Assembly: GCA_032433765.1 (NCBI GenBank)
Contig: JAVIAB010000160.1
Span: 13,358,358 to 13,422,357 of the forward strand
Source: Megaustenia siamemsis
Lineage: Eukaryota; Mollusca; Gastropoda; Stylommatophora; Ariophantidae
DNA: 64,000 nucleotides
Direction of reading: 5' to 3'
In this document: in pieces, positions 31,790 through 41,855 of the stretch
Numbering within the stretch: position 1 is the first letter of the stretch
Layout of the letters: each line of letters starts with the position of its first letter
Position numbers and translations under genes: made by a program
Notes under the pieces: generated by a model
The model's input: the letters and a program-made list of their open reading frames with translations, nothing else
Databases searched by the model: none
Told to the model about the DNA's origin: nothing

Positions 31790-33595
31790 TAGAGATGGGA
31801 ATATATTTGGAAGACCTATTAAACATGTCATCAACTACAAAGATCACACCAAAAACCACGCAAGGATGCACAAACACTGAACCCAACATCATGAAAGAGG
31901 AAATTGAAGAAATAATCAAATATGCACCAAGAAATAAAGCATCGGGGATAGATAGCATACCAGTAGAAATAATAGCAGGAGAAACAGGAGTGACATGCTG
32001 CATAGAATATTAAATGCAGCATGGTACCAACAAAAAGCCCCCAGAAGATTGGCAACAGGCAATCATGGTACCACTATCGGAAGAGAAAGGCTACAAGAGA
32101 GACTGCAATCAATGTGGAGGCATATCGCTTCTGAGCCATATAGGAAAGCTATACGCCAAAATTGTGGGGAAAAGGTTGAGACCAATAATAGAACTACAGT
32201 TAAACAATTCTCAAATGGGGTTCCGAAAAAAAAGAAAATGTACTGACGCATATTAACCTTAAAACAACTAGCAGAAAATAAGACAGAATACAATCTAAAT
32301 TTGTACATAGCTTTCATTGACCAAGAAAAAGCATTCTTCCTTGTAAACAGAGAACATTTGTGTGAGATACTAACAACATATGGAATAAACCAACATCTAA
32401 CGAACCTAATTAAACGTCTCTACATTAATAGCAGCTGCACAATCAGAACAGCAGAAGGTTACTCAGACTACTTCGAAGTTAGATCAGGTGTAAGATAACA
32501 GGGGTGCGTACTATCTCCCCCCCTCCCACTAACTGTTTATTACATACATGGATTATGTATGCATGTTAGCCAACCCATCAGAGACAGGAGATGCTTGCTT
32601 GCTTGCGTTCGCCAGATGACTAAAGTATTCTAGAGTGTTCTGGTAGACTAGAGAATTCCTCTTCATCATCCGCCCTTAAAAGGACGTTAAGTGGGTGTGT
32701 CTGCGTTGTGTTGTGGTTTTCAGCACAACTGTGATATTTGCGCCTTTCGGCCCAACACATCCGACTTCAGCATGTGAGACAGGAGATAACGAGCTTGTGT
32801 TTGCAGACGATCAGACACTAATACATGGGAAAATAGAAGACCCACAAGAACACTTAAATAGAATCAATAGCTCAGGCACAAAATACAACATGAAAATCAA
32901 CATCAACAAAACAGAAGCCATGAATATCGCAAAAGAGAAACAGAACATCAACATAACTATAGACGGCAGACAACTAAAACAAGCAGGTGAATTTAAATAC
33001 CTAGGACATCTAGTGACAAACGACAACTCACAAACAGCAGAAACAGACTCAAGATGCAACAAAGCTCGTCAAATCATAGGACGCCTATCACCACTATTGT
33101 TCAACAATGAAATAACTCTAGCGGCAAAGCCAGCACTCTACAATACAATATTCGTCCCAACGTTGTGCTACCAATGCCATTCCTGGACCCTAGATGTAAA
33201 AACAATAAGAAAAATAACCTCTACTGGGGATGTGTCAGACGAATGACAGGAAACAGTTGAGAGATAATATCAGAAATGAAGAACTGAGAAAAAAAGCTAG
33301 GAATAACCCCCCCCCCCCCCCTTTTTTTTTCCCCTCCATGGAATATAAAAAGACACAACAGATAAAGTATTTTGGCCACGTGAGACAAGGCAGACAGAAC
33401 AAAACACAGCACAACAAGCTTTCAGTAAATGTGAGAACTCCAGACCCAAAGGTCGACCACGAAAAAGATGGATAGGAGGAATATTAGAAATTCTAGGAAA
33501 CATAGCAGCAGCAGCAGAGGCGAACAGAAAAGCAAAAGACTGAAAATTATATCTCCCCTTGACACTGAAAGGCAAATGTAGAAGGAAAGACGAAA
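31790..33595 (+). mobile_element. Degraded LINE with most of the RT domain
   Basis: Plus-strand frames encode successive reverse-transcriptase blocks: KYAPRNKASGIDSIPVEIIA, then PPEDWQQAIMVPLSEEKGYK and CGGISLLSHIGKLYAKIVGK. MYIAFIDQEKAFFLVNREHL follows (motif A, Asp kept), then a GVRxQGC-like motif B with a stop, and NELVFADDQTLIHGK (motif C, FADD kept). EFKYLGHLVTNDN and SWTLDVKTIRKIT come next, and the tail at 33530-33590 is shared with 5612-5690 and 17262-17330. Frameshifts, stops and a C-run (33307-33320) break it. A 183-bp insert (32593-32775) lies just before motif C. Confidence 0.9.
32593..32775. mobile_element. 183-bp insert with 12-bp target duplication
   Basis: GAGACAGGAGAT occurs at 32581-32592 and again at 32776-32787. 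Deleting insert plus one copy rejoins the LINE peptide as NPSETGDNELVFADDQ, so the site before insertion is reconstructed in frame. The insert starts with GCTTGC repeats and ends TTCAGCATGT, and has no terminal inverted repeats. A 12-bp duplication fits retroposition (SINE-type), but no clear Pol III boxes or A-tail are visible. Confidence 0.85.
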
Positions 33596-34060
33596 TGAGC
33601 TGAGCGCGTTAAGTAGGTGCGCGAGTTAGGTGGCTGCGCGGGTTAGTTCACTGTATTCGATCATGTAATCACTCAAACTACTAAGATGGCACGAAGTTCA
33701 GTAGCAGAGCTGGAAGTTATCAGTGAATCTTAGCTGGTGGTTTGCGTCAGGGTTGTTGATCCAGAACTATCCAGATGTGATTCCATCTCTTCTCAGTGTC
33801 CATAGAAAGAGACTAACTAATCTATCCAAGTTAGTGATCGAGAGAGAAGGCAACCATGTACACAGAAAAGTCTTGCCCAAGTCGGATGAGTGGCACCAAA
33901 AGGTGTAAATATCAATGTTTAACTGCAATCAACAACACAACGCCTTTACGCCCACTCAACGTCATTTTAAGGGTCAATGACGAAGAGGTCTAACTGTTCC
34001 TTTTGTTATCCCGTGAACACAAGCAAACTCCACACACACATACACACACGCACACACAGA
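33596..34060. other. Unassigned stretch with CA/GA microsatellite
   Basis: Short GTGCGCGAGTTAGG / GCTGCGCGGGTTAG repeats occur near 33617-33645, and a CACACA/GAGAGA tract at 34033-34066. Nothing coding was recognised. Confidence 0.5.
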
Positions 34061-34064
34061 GAGA

Positions 34065-34205
34065 GAGGTCATGTTTTTCTAAGAAAAAAAATCAGTTACC
34101 CATTTACGGCTGGTTGAACTTAGAAACAAATAATTCTCAATGGAGATCGAGCCTTGTCTCGTATCACCAGTAAGCCAATTCAGTAAACACTGCTGTGCCG
34201 CATCT
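34065..34205 (-). mobile_element. SINE fragment
   Basis: Matches the head and adjacent body of 16510-16800: AAAAATCAGTTACCCATTTA against AAATTCGGTACCCATTTAAG, then GGCTGGTTGAAC against GGCTGGGTGAAC. It ends in a degenerate tRNA-like head (minus strand: TTTACTGAATTGGCTTACTG and GGCTCGATCTCC). The distal body is missing. Confidence 0.65.
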
Positions 34206-34344
34206 AAGGAAGCAAGTGTTCTTGTTTATATAAAATACACTTCATGAGTTAGAAGATAGAAAACAATAAGTAAGACTCTACAGCATCAACCACCTTTGTT
34301 CGATCTAGTCTCAGGAATGTCATTCAACTATTTACGACTTCATC

Positions 34345-34435
34345 ATAGAGTGTCGTCTCGGCATCGAAGGTTAGCTACCATGGAGCGCCATTCCTCTCTG
34401 TCTCTTGCTTTAATAGTGCAGATTTTCTTTAATTT
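34345..34435 (-). mobile_element. Short LINE 3'-end relic
   Basis: About 85 bp match 26010-26095 (GGTTAGCTACCATGGAGCGC, CTCTGTCTCTTGCTTTAAT), the last codons of that LINE family. Only the extreme 3' end survives. Confidence 0.8.
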
Positions 34436-34509
34436 TCCTTCTTGGTAAAGAGTCAAAACATTCCATGTACATATTTGTAGATCTTACATCAGTTAGAATT
34501 CCTCTCCAT

Positions 34510-36680
34510 ATATATATGGCCCTTTTCGTCTTGTCAGACGGTCTAGTGGAGGCTATTGCGTATTTTTTTGAGGTATTGTTTTTGCCGAACAGCTTCTCTC
34601 GTGGCTAATTCTACCAATGTTTGACAAACACACGCGGTCACATAATGAACAGGTCAGGCTCGCTGGTCCACAGGGTTTACCATCCTTTTTCATGAGTCTC
34701 TTCTCTTCTAAGTCCTGTCTTAGAACAGTCTCAAATGTTGTTATACCGTTCCTTATACGTGCTCTCCATGATGTGCGATCACTTGCCAGATGTTGCCAGT
34801 CGTTTTCACAGATGGCGAAGTCTTTCAGAGATGATTTGCAGATATCTCTATATCGTAGTTTAGGTCTGCCGATTTGTCGTTTTCCGTGTTTTAGCTCGCC
34901 ATATAGTATTTGCCTAGGAATGCGTTTTTCTTCCATCCGTTGGACATGCCCCAGCCATCTTAGCCTTCGACTTCTGAGCATCGACATGATTGTTAGGGTC
35001 TTAGCACGTTGCAGGACAGTTAAGTTGGTTATTTTGTCCTGCCATTTGATGTGCATTATTTTGCGGAGACATCGCATGTGGAAGACATTTAGTCTTTTTT
35101 CCTGGTTTGAGTATGTTGTCCAGGTTTCGGATCCATATAGTAGTGTGCTAAGCACACAAGTTTGATATATTAAGAGTTTAGTCTTTTGAGTTAGTTTCGT
35201 GTTGTTCCATGCCCTTTTTGTGAGTTTGCCGAAGGTCGTAGCTGCCTTACCAATTCGACAGTTTATTTCTTTATCAAGAGAGATGGTTTGCGTAACTGTG
35301 GATCCAAGATATGTAAATTTCTGTACTGATTCTAGTGGGCAGTCTTTTAGAGTAATAGATATAGGTTTGAAGTCACCTTGATTTAGTATTACTGTCTTCT
35401 GAACATTAATTGACAGTGAAAAAAGGTCGCATGCTTTATCCAGGTTGTTGATCAGCGACTGTAGGGTGGCCTCACTATGAGCGACTAGGGCTGCATCGTC
35501 AGCAAATAAAAATTCTTTAAGTAGGGCAACATTTGTTTTGGTTTTTGCTCTTAGTCGTGCTAGGTTGAACAGTGAGCCATCTGGTCTAGTGCGAATGTAA
35601 ATATCTCCTGAGCTGTTTTCGAAGGCGTAATTTAGGAGGGCAGCAAAAAATATACCAAAAAGGGTGGGGGCGAGGACACATCCCTGTTTCACTCCTTTGT
35701 TGACTTTGAAATTCTCTGATGGGCTCCCATCAAAATGGACTTTGCCATTCATGTCTTCATGGAAGGAAATTATCAGCCTAAGTAATTTAGGAGGGCAGCC
35801 TATGCCTTCTAACACCTTGTAGAGACCATCTCTGTTTACTGTGTCGAATGCCTTTGTGAGATCCACAAAGGCAATATAGAGCGGCATATTTTGTTCCCGA
35901 CATTTTTCCTGCAGTTGTCTAAGAGTGAAGATCATATCTATGGTTGATCTCCCGGGTCTGAAACCGTATTGGGACTCGGGAAGCACCCGTTCTGCAAGTC
36001 TATGCAGGCGATTAAGTACGACTCTAGCAAAAGCTTTGCCTGTTGTGCTAAGGAGAGAAATGCCTCTGTAATTGTTGCAGTCACCCCTGTCTCCTTTATT
36101 CTTGTACAGCGTTATAATCTTAGCATTTCTCATATCATGAGGTATTTCTCCGTTTCTCCAGCATTTAATTAGCAGTTTGTATAGGTGTGGAAGTAGTACG
36201 CTTAGGTTGTCCTTTAGTACATCTGTGGGAATGTTGTCATTTCCTGCAGCTTTTCCTCTTGAGAGGGCATTTATAGCGTCAGCAAGTTCGTTCATAGTAG
36301 GCTCAACATCCAGTTCAAACATTGTAGGATATTTGGGTATTGATTGTGCTAGAGCTGTGTTTGCTGGTCTGTCGTCACTGTATAGATTAGAGTAGTGTTC
36401 AACCCATCTTTGCATTTGTTGTCCCTTGTCAGTAATAGGTTCTCCAAACTTGGATTTTAGGGGGCTAATTTTGTTATTTTTGGTCCAAGGGCCTTTTTTA
36501 TATTGTCATGCATGGTTTTTGAGTCGCCCCTGTCTGAGGCTTTCTGTATTTCAGAGCATAGATTGTTCCAGTATTCGTTTGCGCATCTTCTTGCTTCGCG
36601 TTGTAGGGTGGCTTGCGCATGTTTTCCTCTCCATAGCTTTCTTTGGAATAGTACGGGATGATGCTCTAATCTCATTCACA
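34510..36680 (-). mobile_element. Best-preserved LINE in the window, 5'-truncated
   Basis: A minus-strand non-LTR retrotransposon with a long intact frame (34553-36415). A further upstream segment of the same protein (36457-36675) lies in another frame: HPVLFQRKLWRGKHAQATLQ through MHDNIKKALGPK. The join near 36450-36457 is a single-base frameshift beside a run of five C (KLAP-stop in one frame, SPLKSKFGEP in the next). The endonuclease domain expected at the N-terminus is not present, so the copy is 5'-truncated. It is the only long LINE frame kept open here, so it inserted more recently than the others. Confidence 0.9.
34553..36415 (-). CDS. LINE reverse transcriptase, C-terminal 620 residues
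   Basis: This is a reverse transcriptase that copies retrotransposon RNA at a nicked genomic site (target-primed reverse transcription). Residues are counted from Met at 36415: fingers GKAAGNDNIPTDVL (54-67), NYRGISLLSTTGKAFARVVLNR (115-136), QYGFRPGRST (149-158). Motif A is LYIAFVDLTKAFDTVNRDGL (179-198) with Asp185, motif B GVKQGCVLAPTLFGIF (241-256), motif C FADD (304-307). KFTYLGSTVT (366-375), LLYGSETWT (425-433) and RRLRWLGHVQRM (483-494) follow. A Cys589-x2-Cys592-x12-His605-x3-Cys609 zinc-finger-like motif closes the protein. All catalytic Asp are kept. The Met is only the first in this frame; the true protein began further upstream, before a one-base frameshift. The LINE clade was not settled. 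Confidence 0.9.
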   Translation of the reverse strand: MQRWVEHYSNLYSDDRPANTALAQSIPKYPTMFELDVEPTMNELADAINALSRGKAAGNDNIPTDVLKDNLSVLLPHLYKLLIKCWRNGEIPHDMRNAKIITLYKNKGDRGDCNNYRGISLLSTTGKAFARVVLNRLHRLAERVLPESQYGFRPGRSTIDMIFTLRQLQEKCREQNMPLYIAFVDLTKAFDTVNRDGLYKVLEGIGCPPKLLRLIISFHEDMNGKVHFDGSPSENFKVNKGVKQGCVLAPTLFGIFFAALLNYAFENSSGDIYIRTRPDGSLFNLARLRAKTKTNVALLKEFLFADDAALVAHSEATLQSLINNLDKACDLFSLSINVQKTVILNQGDFKPISITLKDCPLESVQKFTYLGSTVTQTISLDKEINCRIGKAATTFGKLTKRAWNNTKLTQKTKLLIYQTCVLSTLLYGSETWTTYSNQEKRLNVFHMRCLRKIMHIKWQDKITNLTVLQRAKTLTIMSMLRSRRLRWLGHVQRMEEKRIPRQILYGELKHGKRQIGRPKLRYRDICKSSLKDFAICENDWQHLASDRTSWRARIRNGITTFETVLRQDLEEKRLMKKDGKPCGPASLTCSLCDRVCLSNIGRISHERSCSAKTIPQKNTQ

Positions 36681-36960
36681 GTGGTCAGCTACTTTCGTCT
36701 TTCGTGTCCTGAATATATCTCTCTTGTACCATACACTTTGCTGTTTTCACTTTTTGGGCCATTGATCATTTCCAATTCATCCGCCCTATCTACCATCACT
36801 GACTTTGTACATTCGAGAAGGACATTCCCGCTAGACGCCATTTTTACAACGTCAGGTATGAGAACATTTGTTTTGCGAAACTGCGTCTGTCGATTACTAC
36901 TGAAGATGCACAACAGCCCTTTATCAGTTGTCTGTACGGAGAGGCCAACAAATATACTTA
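36681..36960. other. Unassigned 5' flank of the LINE
   Basis: An open minus-strand frame (36689-36913) carries no reverse-transcriptase or endonuclease similarity that can be seen. It may be 5' LINE sequence or unrelated flank. Confidence 0.4.
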
Positions 36961-36964
36961 AGAC

Positions 36965-37340
36965 ACACCGTCACATATCTTAAATAAACATAAAATGGTA
37001 AGGAGTTATTAAACTAATAGAAAGACAAGACAAACTACGACGTTTCGACAAAAGCCTTCATTAGATATAACAAACTAACTAGACAAATTAAACAAACAAA
37101 TCCAAGCCAGCAAAAAACCATAGCCGCTACTCTTGTCACAAGTGCCAACACCACCAATCTCTATAACGATTTGTGGAGATAAGTATCAATATATAAAATA
37201 TAAAATAATAGGCAGGGCCGTGAGTAGAGCTGTAGAGAGCATGTAAAATAAACATGAAATTGTATCTAGAAGCTAATAATTAGAGAGGCGAGACAAACAA
37301 CAACGTTTTGGCAAAAGCCTTCATCAGGTACAAAACGAAA
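36965..37340 (-). repeat. Two copies of a repeat with hammerhead-like core
   Basis: Two diverged copies about 263 bp apart share AAATAAACATAAAAT / AAATAAACATGAAAT, then GACAAACTACGACGTTTCG / GACAAACAACAACGTTTTG and AAAGCCTTCAT. On the minus strand they read CTAATGA...GAAAC at 37041-37065 and CTGATGA...AAAAC at 37304-37328, around a GGCTTTTGCC/GTC stem. They are related to 9655-10560. Each copy has one change in the hammerhead core, so neither is likely to cleave. Confidence 0.55.
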
Positions 37341-37504
37341 AGAAGCATGCAAAGACAGGCAAATACTATTCTAAAATAAAACAAAGAAATATGAGGACTT
37401 CCGGGAAATATGACGGTTAGGCAATAGGGATATGTTAAGGCACTGTCTGAAAAGTGTTCATTGTTGCAGTTTCCTCATATTCCAAGTCTGGCTTGCTGCC
37501 GAAG

Positions 37505-37549
37505 CTACTGAGTAGTGCTCTGTGCACACCGTGAGCTGTGTGTTTCATC
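37505..37549 (-). mobile_element. Repeat R, left piece of the interrupted copy
   Basis: CTACTGAGTAGTGCTCTGTG and CACACCGTGAGCTGTG match 25688-25733. The last 9 bases, TGTTTCATC (37541-37549), are repeated at 40214-40222 on the other side of the tandem array. Confidence 0.85.
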
Positions 37550-40213
37550 GAGTGCTAACACATACTTCTTTGTTCTATTATTCCCTATTATCGCCTCGGA
37601 AGTTCCCCATATAATAATATTTATGTATTATTATTTGTACCCAGTATATAACCACTGGGAACTACTATTCGTGCTGTTTCGTCCAATAAATGTTTGTCTA
37701 CAACACAAGTATTCAGCCCTACTGGGAGATACTTGCATTAATAGGAAAGTACAAATATACAATTTATTTCCGGTCTGTGATCGTTACCCTATGCTATAGT
37801 CATTGAGATCGCCTTTCGTGGAAGACACTACTGCAATAGCCAATTTTTTAGTTGGCTGCGTGGCAGTGTACCAAGCGTTCGGCTTCTCGTGGCAAGGCGC
37901 GGTGCCACTGAGTACGGGTTCGATCCCACTTCGGACCATATATTGTTCTTCGTTTTTTTCTATTGTTGTTTGTCTGTCAATTTTTCCGAGTGCTAACACA
38001 TACTTCTTTGTTCTATTATTCCCTATTATCGCCTCGGAAGTTCCCCATATAATAATATTTATGTATTATTATTTGTACCCAGTATATAACCACTGGGAAC
38101 TACTATTCGTGCTGTTTCGTCCAATAAATGTTTGTCTACAACACAAGTATTCAGCCCTACTGGGAGATACTTGCATTAATAGGAAAGTACAAATATACAA
38201 TTTATTTCCGGTCTGTGATCGTTACCCTATGCTATAGTCATTGAGATCGCCTTTCGTGGAAGACACTACTGCAATAGCCAATTTTTTAGTTGGCTGCGTG
38301 GCAGTGTACCAAGCGTTCGGCTTCTCGTGGCAAGGCGCGGTGCCACTGAGTACGGGTTCGATCCCACTTCGGACCATATATTGTTCTTCGTTTTTTTCTA
38401 TTGTTGTTTGTCTGTCAATTTTTCCGAGTGCTAACACATACTTCTTTGTTCTATTATTCCCTATTATCGCCTCGGAAGTTCCCCATATAATAATATTTAT
38501 GTATTATTATTTGTACCCAGTATATAACCACTGGGAACTACTATTCGTGCTGTTTCGTCCAATAAATGTTTGTCTACAACACAAGTATTCAGCCCTACTG
38601 GGAGATACTTGCATTAATAGGAAAGTACAAATATACAATTTATTTCCGGTCTGTGATCGTTACCCTATGCTATAGTCATTGAGATCGCCTTTCGTGGAAG
38701 ACACTACTGCAATAGCCAATTTTTTAGTTGGCTGCGTGGCAGTGTACCAAGCGTTCGGCTTCTCGTGGCAAGGCGCGGTGCCACTGAGTACGGGTTCGAT
38801 CCCACTTCGGACCATATATTGTTCTTCGTTTTTTTCTATTGTTGTTTGTCTGTCAATTTTTCCGAGTGCTAACACATACTTCTTTGTTCTATTATTCCCT
38901 ATTATCGCCTCGGAAGTTCCCCATATAATAATATTTATGTATTATTATTTGTACCCAGTATATAACCACTGGGAACTACTATTCGTGCTGTTTCGTCCAA
39001 TAAATGTTTGTCTACAACACAAGTATTCAGCCCTACTGGGAGATACTTGCATTAATAGGAAAGTACAAATATACAATTTATTTCCGGTCTGTGATCGTTA
39101 CCCTATGCTATAGTCATTGAGATCGCCTTTCGTGGAAGACACTACTGCAATAGCCAATTTTTTAGTTGGCTGCGTGGCAGTGTACCAAGCGTTCGGCTTC
39201 TCGTGGCAAGGCGCGGTGCCACTGAGTACGGGTTCGATCCCACTTCGGACCATATATTGTTCTTCGTTTTTTTCTATTGTTGTTTGTCTGTCAATTTTTC
39301 CGAGTGCTAACACATACTTCTTTGTTCTATTATTCCCTATTATCGCCTCGGAAGTTCCCCATATAATAATATTTATGTATTATTATTTGTACCCAGTATA
39401 TAACCACTGGGAACTACTATTCGTGCTGTTTCGTCCAATAAATGTTTGTCTACAACACAAGTATTCAGCCCTACTGGGAGATACTTGCATTAATAGGAAA
39501 GTACAAATATACAATTTATTTCCGGTCTGTGATCGTTACCCTATGCTATAGTCATTGAGATCGCCTTTCGTGGAAGACACTACTGCAATAGCCAATTTTT
39601 TAGTTGGCTGCGTGGCAGTGTACCAAGCGTTCGGCTTCTCGTGGCAAGGCGCGGTGCCACTGAGTACGGGTTCGATCCCACTTCGGACCATATATTGTTC
39701 TTCGTTTTTTTCTATTGTTGTTTGTCTGTCAATTTTTCCGAGTGCTAACACATACTTCTTTGTTCTATTATTCCCTATTATCGCCTCGGAAGTTCCCCAT
39801 ATAATAATATTTATGTATTATTATTTGTACCCAGTATATAACCACTGGGAACTACTATTCGTGCTGTTTCGTCCAATAAATGTTTGTCTACAACACAAGT
39901 ATTCAGCCCTACTGGGAGATACTTGCATTAATAGGAAAGTACAAATATACAATTTATTTCCGGTCTGTGATCGTTACCCTATGCTATAGTCATTGAGATC
40001 GCCTTTCGTGGAAGACACTACTGCAATAGCCAATTTTTTAGTTGGCTGCGTGGCAGTGTACCAAGCGTTCGGCTTCTCGTGGCAAGGCGCGGTGCCACTG
40101 AGTACGGGTTCGATCCCACTTCGGACCATATATTGTTCTTCGTTTTTTTCTATTGTTGTTTGTCTGTCAATTTTTCCGAGTGCTAACACATACTTCTTTG
40201 TTCTATTATTCCC
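37550..40213. mobile_element. Inserted tandem multimer: 6 x 438 bp + 36 bp, 9-bp target duplication
   Basis: It starts GAGTGCTAACACATACTTCT and ends with the same first 36 bases of the unit (...TTCTATTATTCCC). Its length, 2,664 bp, is exactly 6 x 438 + 36. The flanks carry TGTTTCATC on both sides, and the repeat-R copy at 25688-25998 shows the unoccupied arrangement. Units appear identical: the same 144-residue open frame recurs at 438-base steps from 37803. That frame has no family resemblance and is not called a gene. Each unit holds a tRNA-like region, and hairpins such as AGTTCCC...GGGAACT and AGCCAA...TTGGCT. No protein for movement is encoded, so it must have used enzymes from elsewhere. 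Confidence 0.92.
37845..37938 (+). other. tRNA-like (Pol III promoter-like) segment, one per 438-bp unit
   Basis: A box-A-like TGGCTGCGTGGC at 37853 and a box-B-like GGTTCGATCCC at 37917 are ~64 bases apart, the spacing of class-II tRNAs (Ser/Leu) with a long variable arm. The acceptor and T stems do not pair well, so this is a tRNA-derived relic, not a working tRNA. It recurs every 438 bp (about 38283, 38721, 39159, 39597, 40035). Confidence 0.6.
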
Positions 40214-40490
40214 TGTTTCATCCGGATGGTGTTTCTAAATCCAGATTTCTTACGATGAATGATGGTATCGTATGACGAAAGAGAGTTTAGTTGCGTTCAC
40301 TATCGGTGCTATAATACGCATTACGTCTTTTGACGTGTGCTGTGTTTGCTACGCTGGGGACTGCAACTTCCTTTCTTGGTTTGGATACTCGATGAGATGT
40401 TAATTCGGATGATTCCACTGGCACGGGCGGTTTAGCAATTATGGGTTTCCATTCGTTTGCAGTGATACCGAGGCCTTCGAATGACAATAA
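40214..40490 (-). mobile_element. Repeat R, right piece of the interrupted copy
   Basis: Continues repeat R after the tandem insert: TTTCATCCGGATGGTGTTTC, TTACGATGAATGATGG, ACGTCTTTTGACGTGTGCTG, and GGCACGGGCGGTTTAGCAAT on to about 40485. The minus strand encodes ITANEWKPIIAKPPVPVESS, similar to the peptide of 25688-25998. Confidence 0.8.
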
Positions 40491-41817
40491 CCATATAGAA
40501 ATATGAACACAGAAGCCAAACACTGATCTGAAAAATGACGGAAAGAAATAATTTATCATTTCTATTGTTTGCTTATCTTTTTTCTGAAGTGGACGCTTCA
40601 GTCGGTGCGCGTCAGTGTTCTGATAAAATGGTTCCTGCTTTAGTTGCAAGAATGTTTTCCCACTGTCAAGAATTGAAAAAAAAGGAAAGATAAAAATCAA
40701 TTAGGTGTGGATTTAATGAAAACAGCCGTCATCAACTGCATGTAAAAACTAAAACATACAGTGTTTTGTTGTTAAGTGATGTTTGTCCGTTACCGTGTGT
40801 TGATGTTTATATTTCAATTAATATTCTTTTAATGTCTATATATTTAATCTAGACAGACACATTTTGAACGTGAGACTTACTCTGTCGTTCGTTATTCGAT
40901 ATGTGTCTATCAACGTCACTGTTTAGTCTTCCACTGTCATATTTATCAACGTTTATAGTGTTACGCCTTTCCATACATGTTTGATGGTGCCACTTGTGTC
41001 TTTTATACTCAAAGTGTTTGTTGAAAGCTGTGGATCTTTATTAGACATTTCTGTCTGGTCACGTGGCAAAATAGTATAATTTGTTGGTTATTTATACTTC
41101 TGATAAGGGTAAATTGTGACACGTGACATATTGTAATGTCGTATGGAAAAGTTGGTGTACAATAAAAGAAGGGAAAACATAAATTGTTTTGTAACAGCTT
41201 AATAAATATGGGCTCTTTCGAAGCAGTCGTAGAGCTGAGTGATAACATATAAATGTCCTTCTTTAATTTCTTGATGCGACACGTATTTTATTATTAATTA
41301 GTTACTGATTTATTTATTCGTTTGTCAATGACTGTATTTGTTTATTTTTTTCCTTTTTATGTCAAGAACATGAACACATAAATTCCTATATGTCGTCTAT
41401 ATGCCCAAACACTGTTGCGCGTGTCTTCTGTCTCTATAGATTTGTTGTTCATTCCAGTAATAATTTAATATGGTAAACATCAAATTACTGTTCAATTGTC
41501 ATCTATTATTTGTGCACAAATGGAGAGATAGGCACATGGAAAACAAAAGTTTAAACAATGGCACAACAATTTTTAAGGCAGTGCTGATATCATATTCAGA
41601 AGACAAAAGGCCAAAGGAGAAAGGAGACGAGGCAATGCGCCACGAATACATCTTGTTCGTTCTGCGGATAGATCTGTCTATCCAATATTGGCAGATTCAG
41701 CCACGAGAGAAACTGTTCAGCAAAGCTAGCATTCACCATAAGACACTAATATTTGTACTAAACTACTGACTTATCGTGATTGTTTGCTACCAGCAGTCTG
41801 TCAAGAAGCCAAAGGCC

Positions 41818-41855
<38 letters not shown>

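Noticed and set aside
37845..37938. Functional tRNA-Ser/Leu gene cluster
   Set aside because: Boxes A and B are recognisable, but the acceptor and T stems do not pair, so these are tRNA-derived relics.
37550..40213. Hammerhead ribozyme in the 438-bp unit
   Set aside because: Both strands were read for CTGANGA followed by GAAA. A GACGAAAC-like piece exists on the minus strand, but no CTGANGA lies upstream.
37803..40238. Recurrent 144-residue open frame (and a 71-residue minus-strand frame) in each 438-bp unit
   Set aside because: The frames repeat only because the DNA unit repeats; they overlap the tRNA-like region and show no known domain.
41470..41769. 99-codon open frame
   Set aside because: It has no recognisable similarity and lies in AT-rich DNA without splice or repeat context; it was mentioned in the region note but not called a gene.
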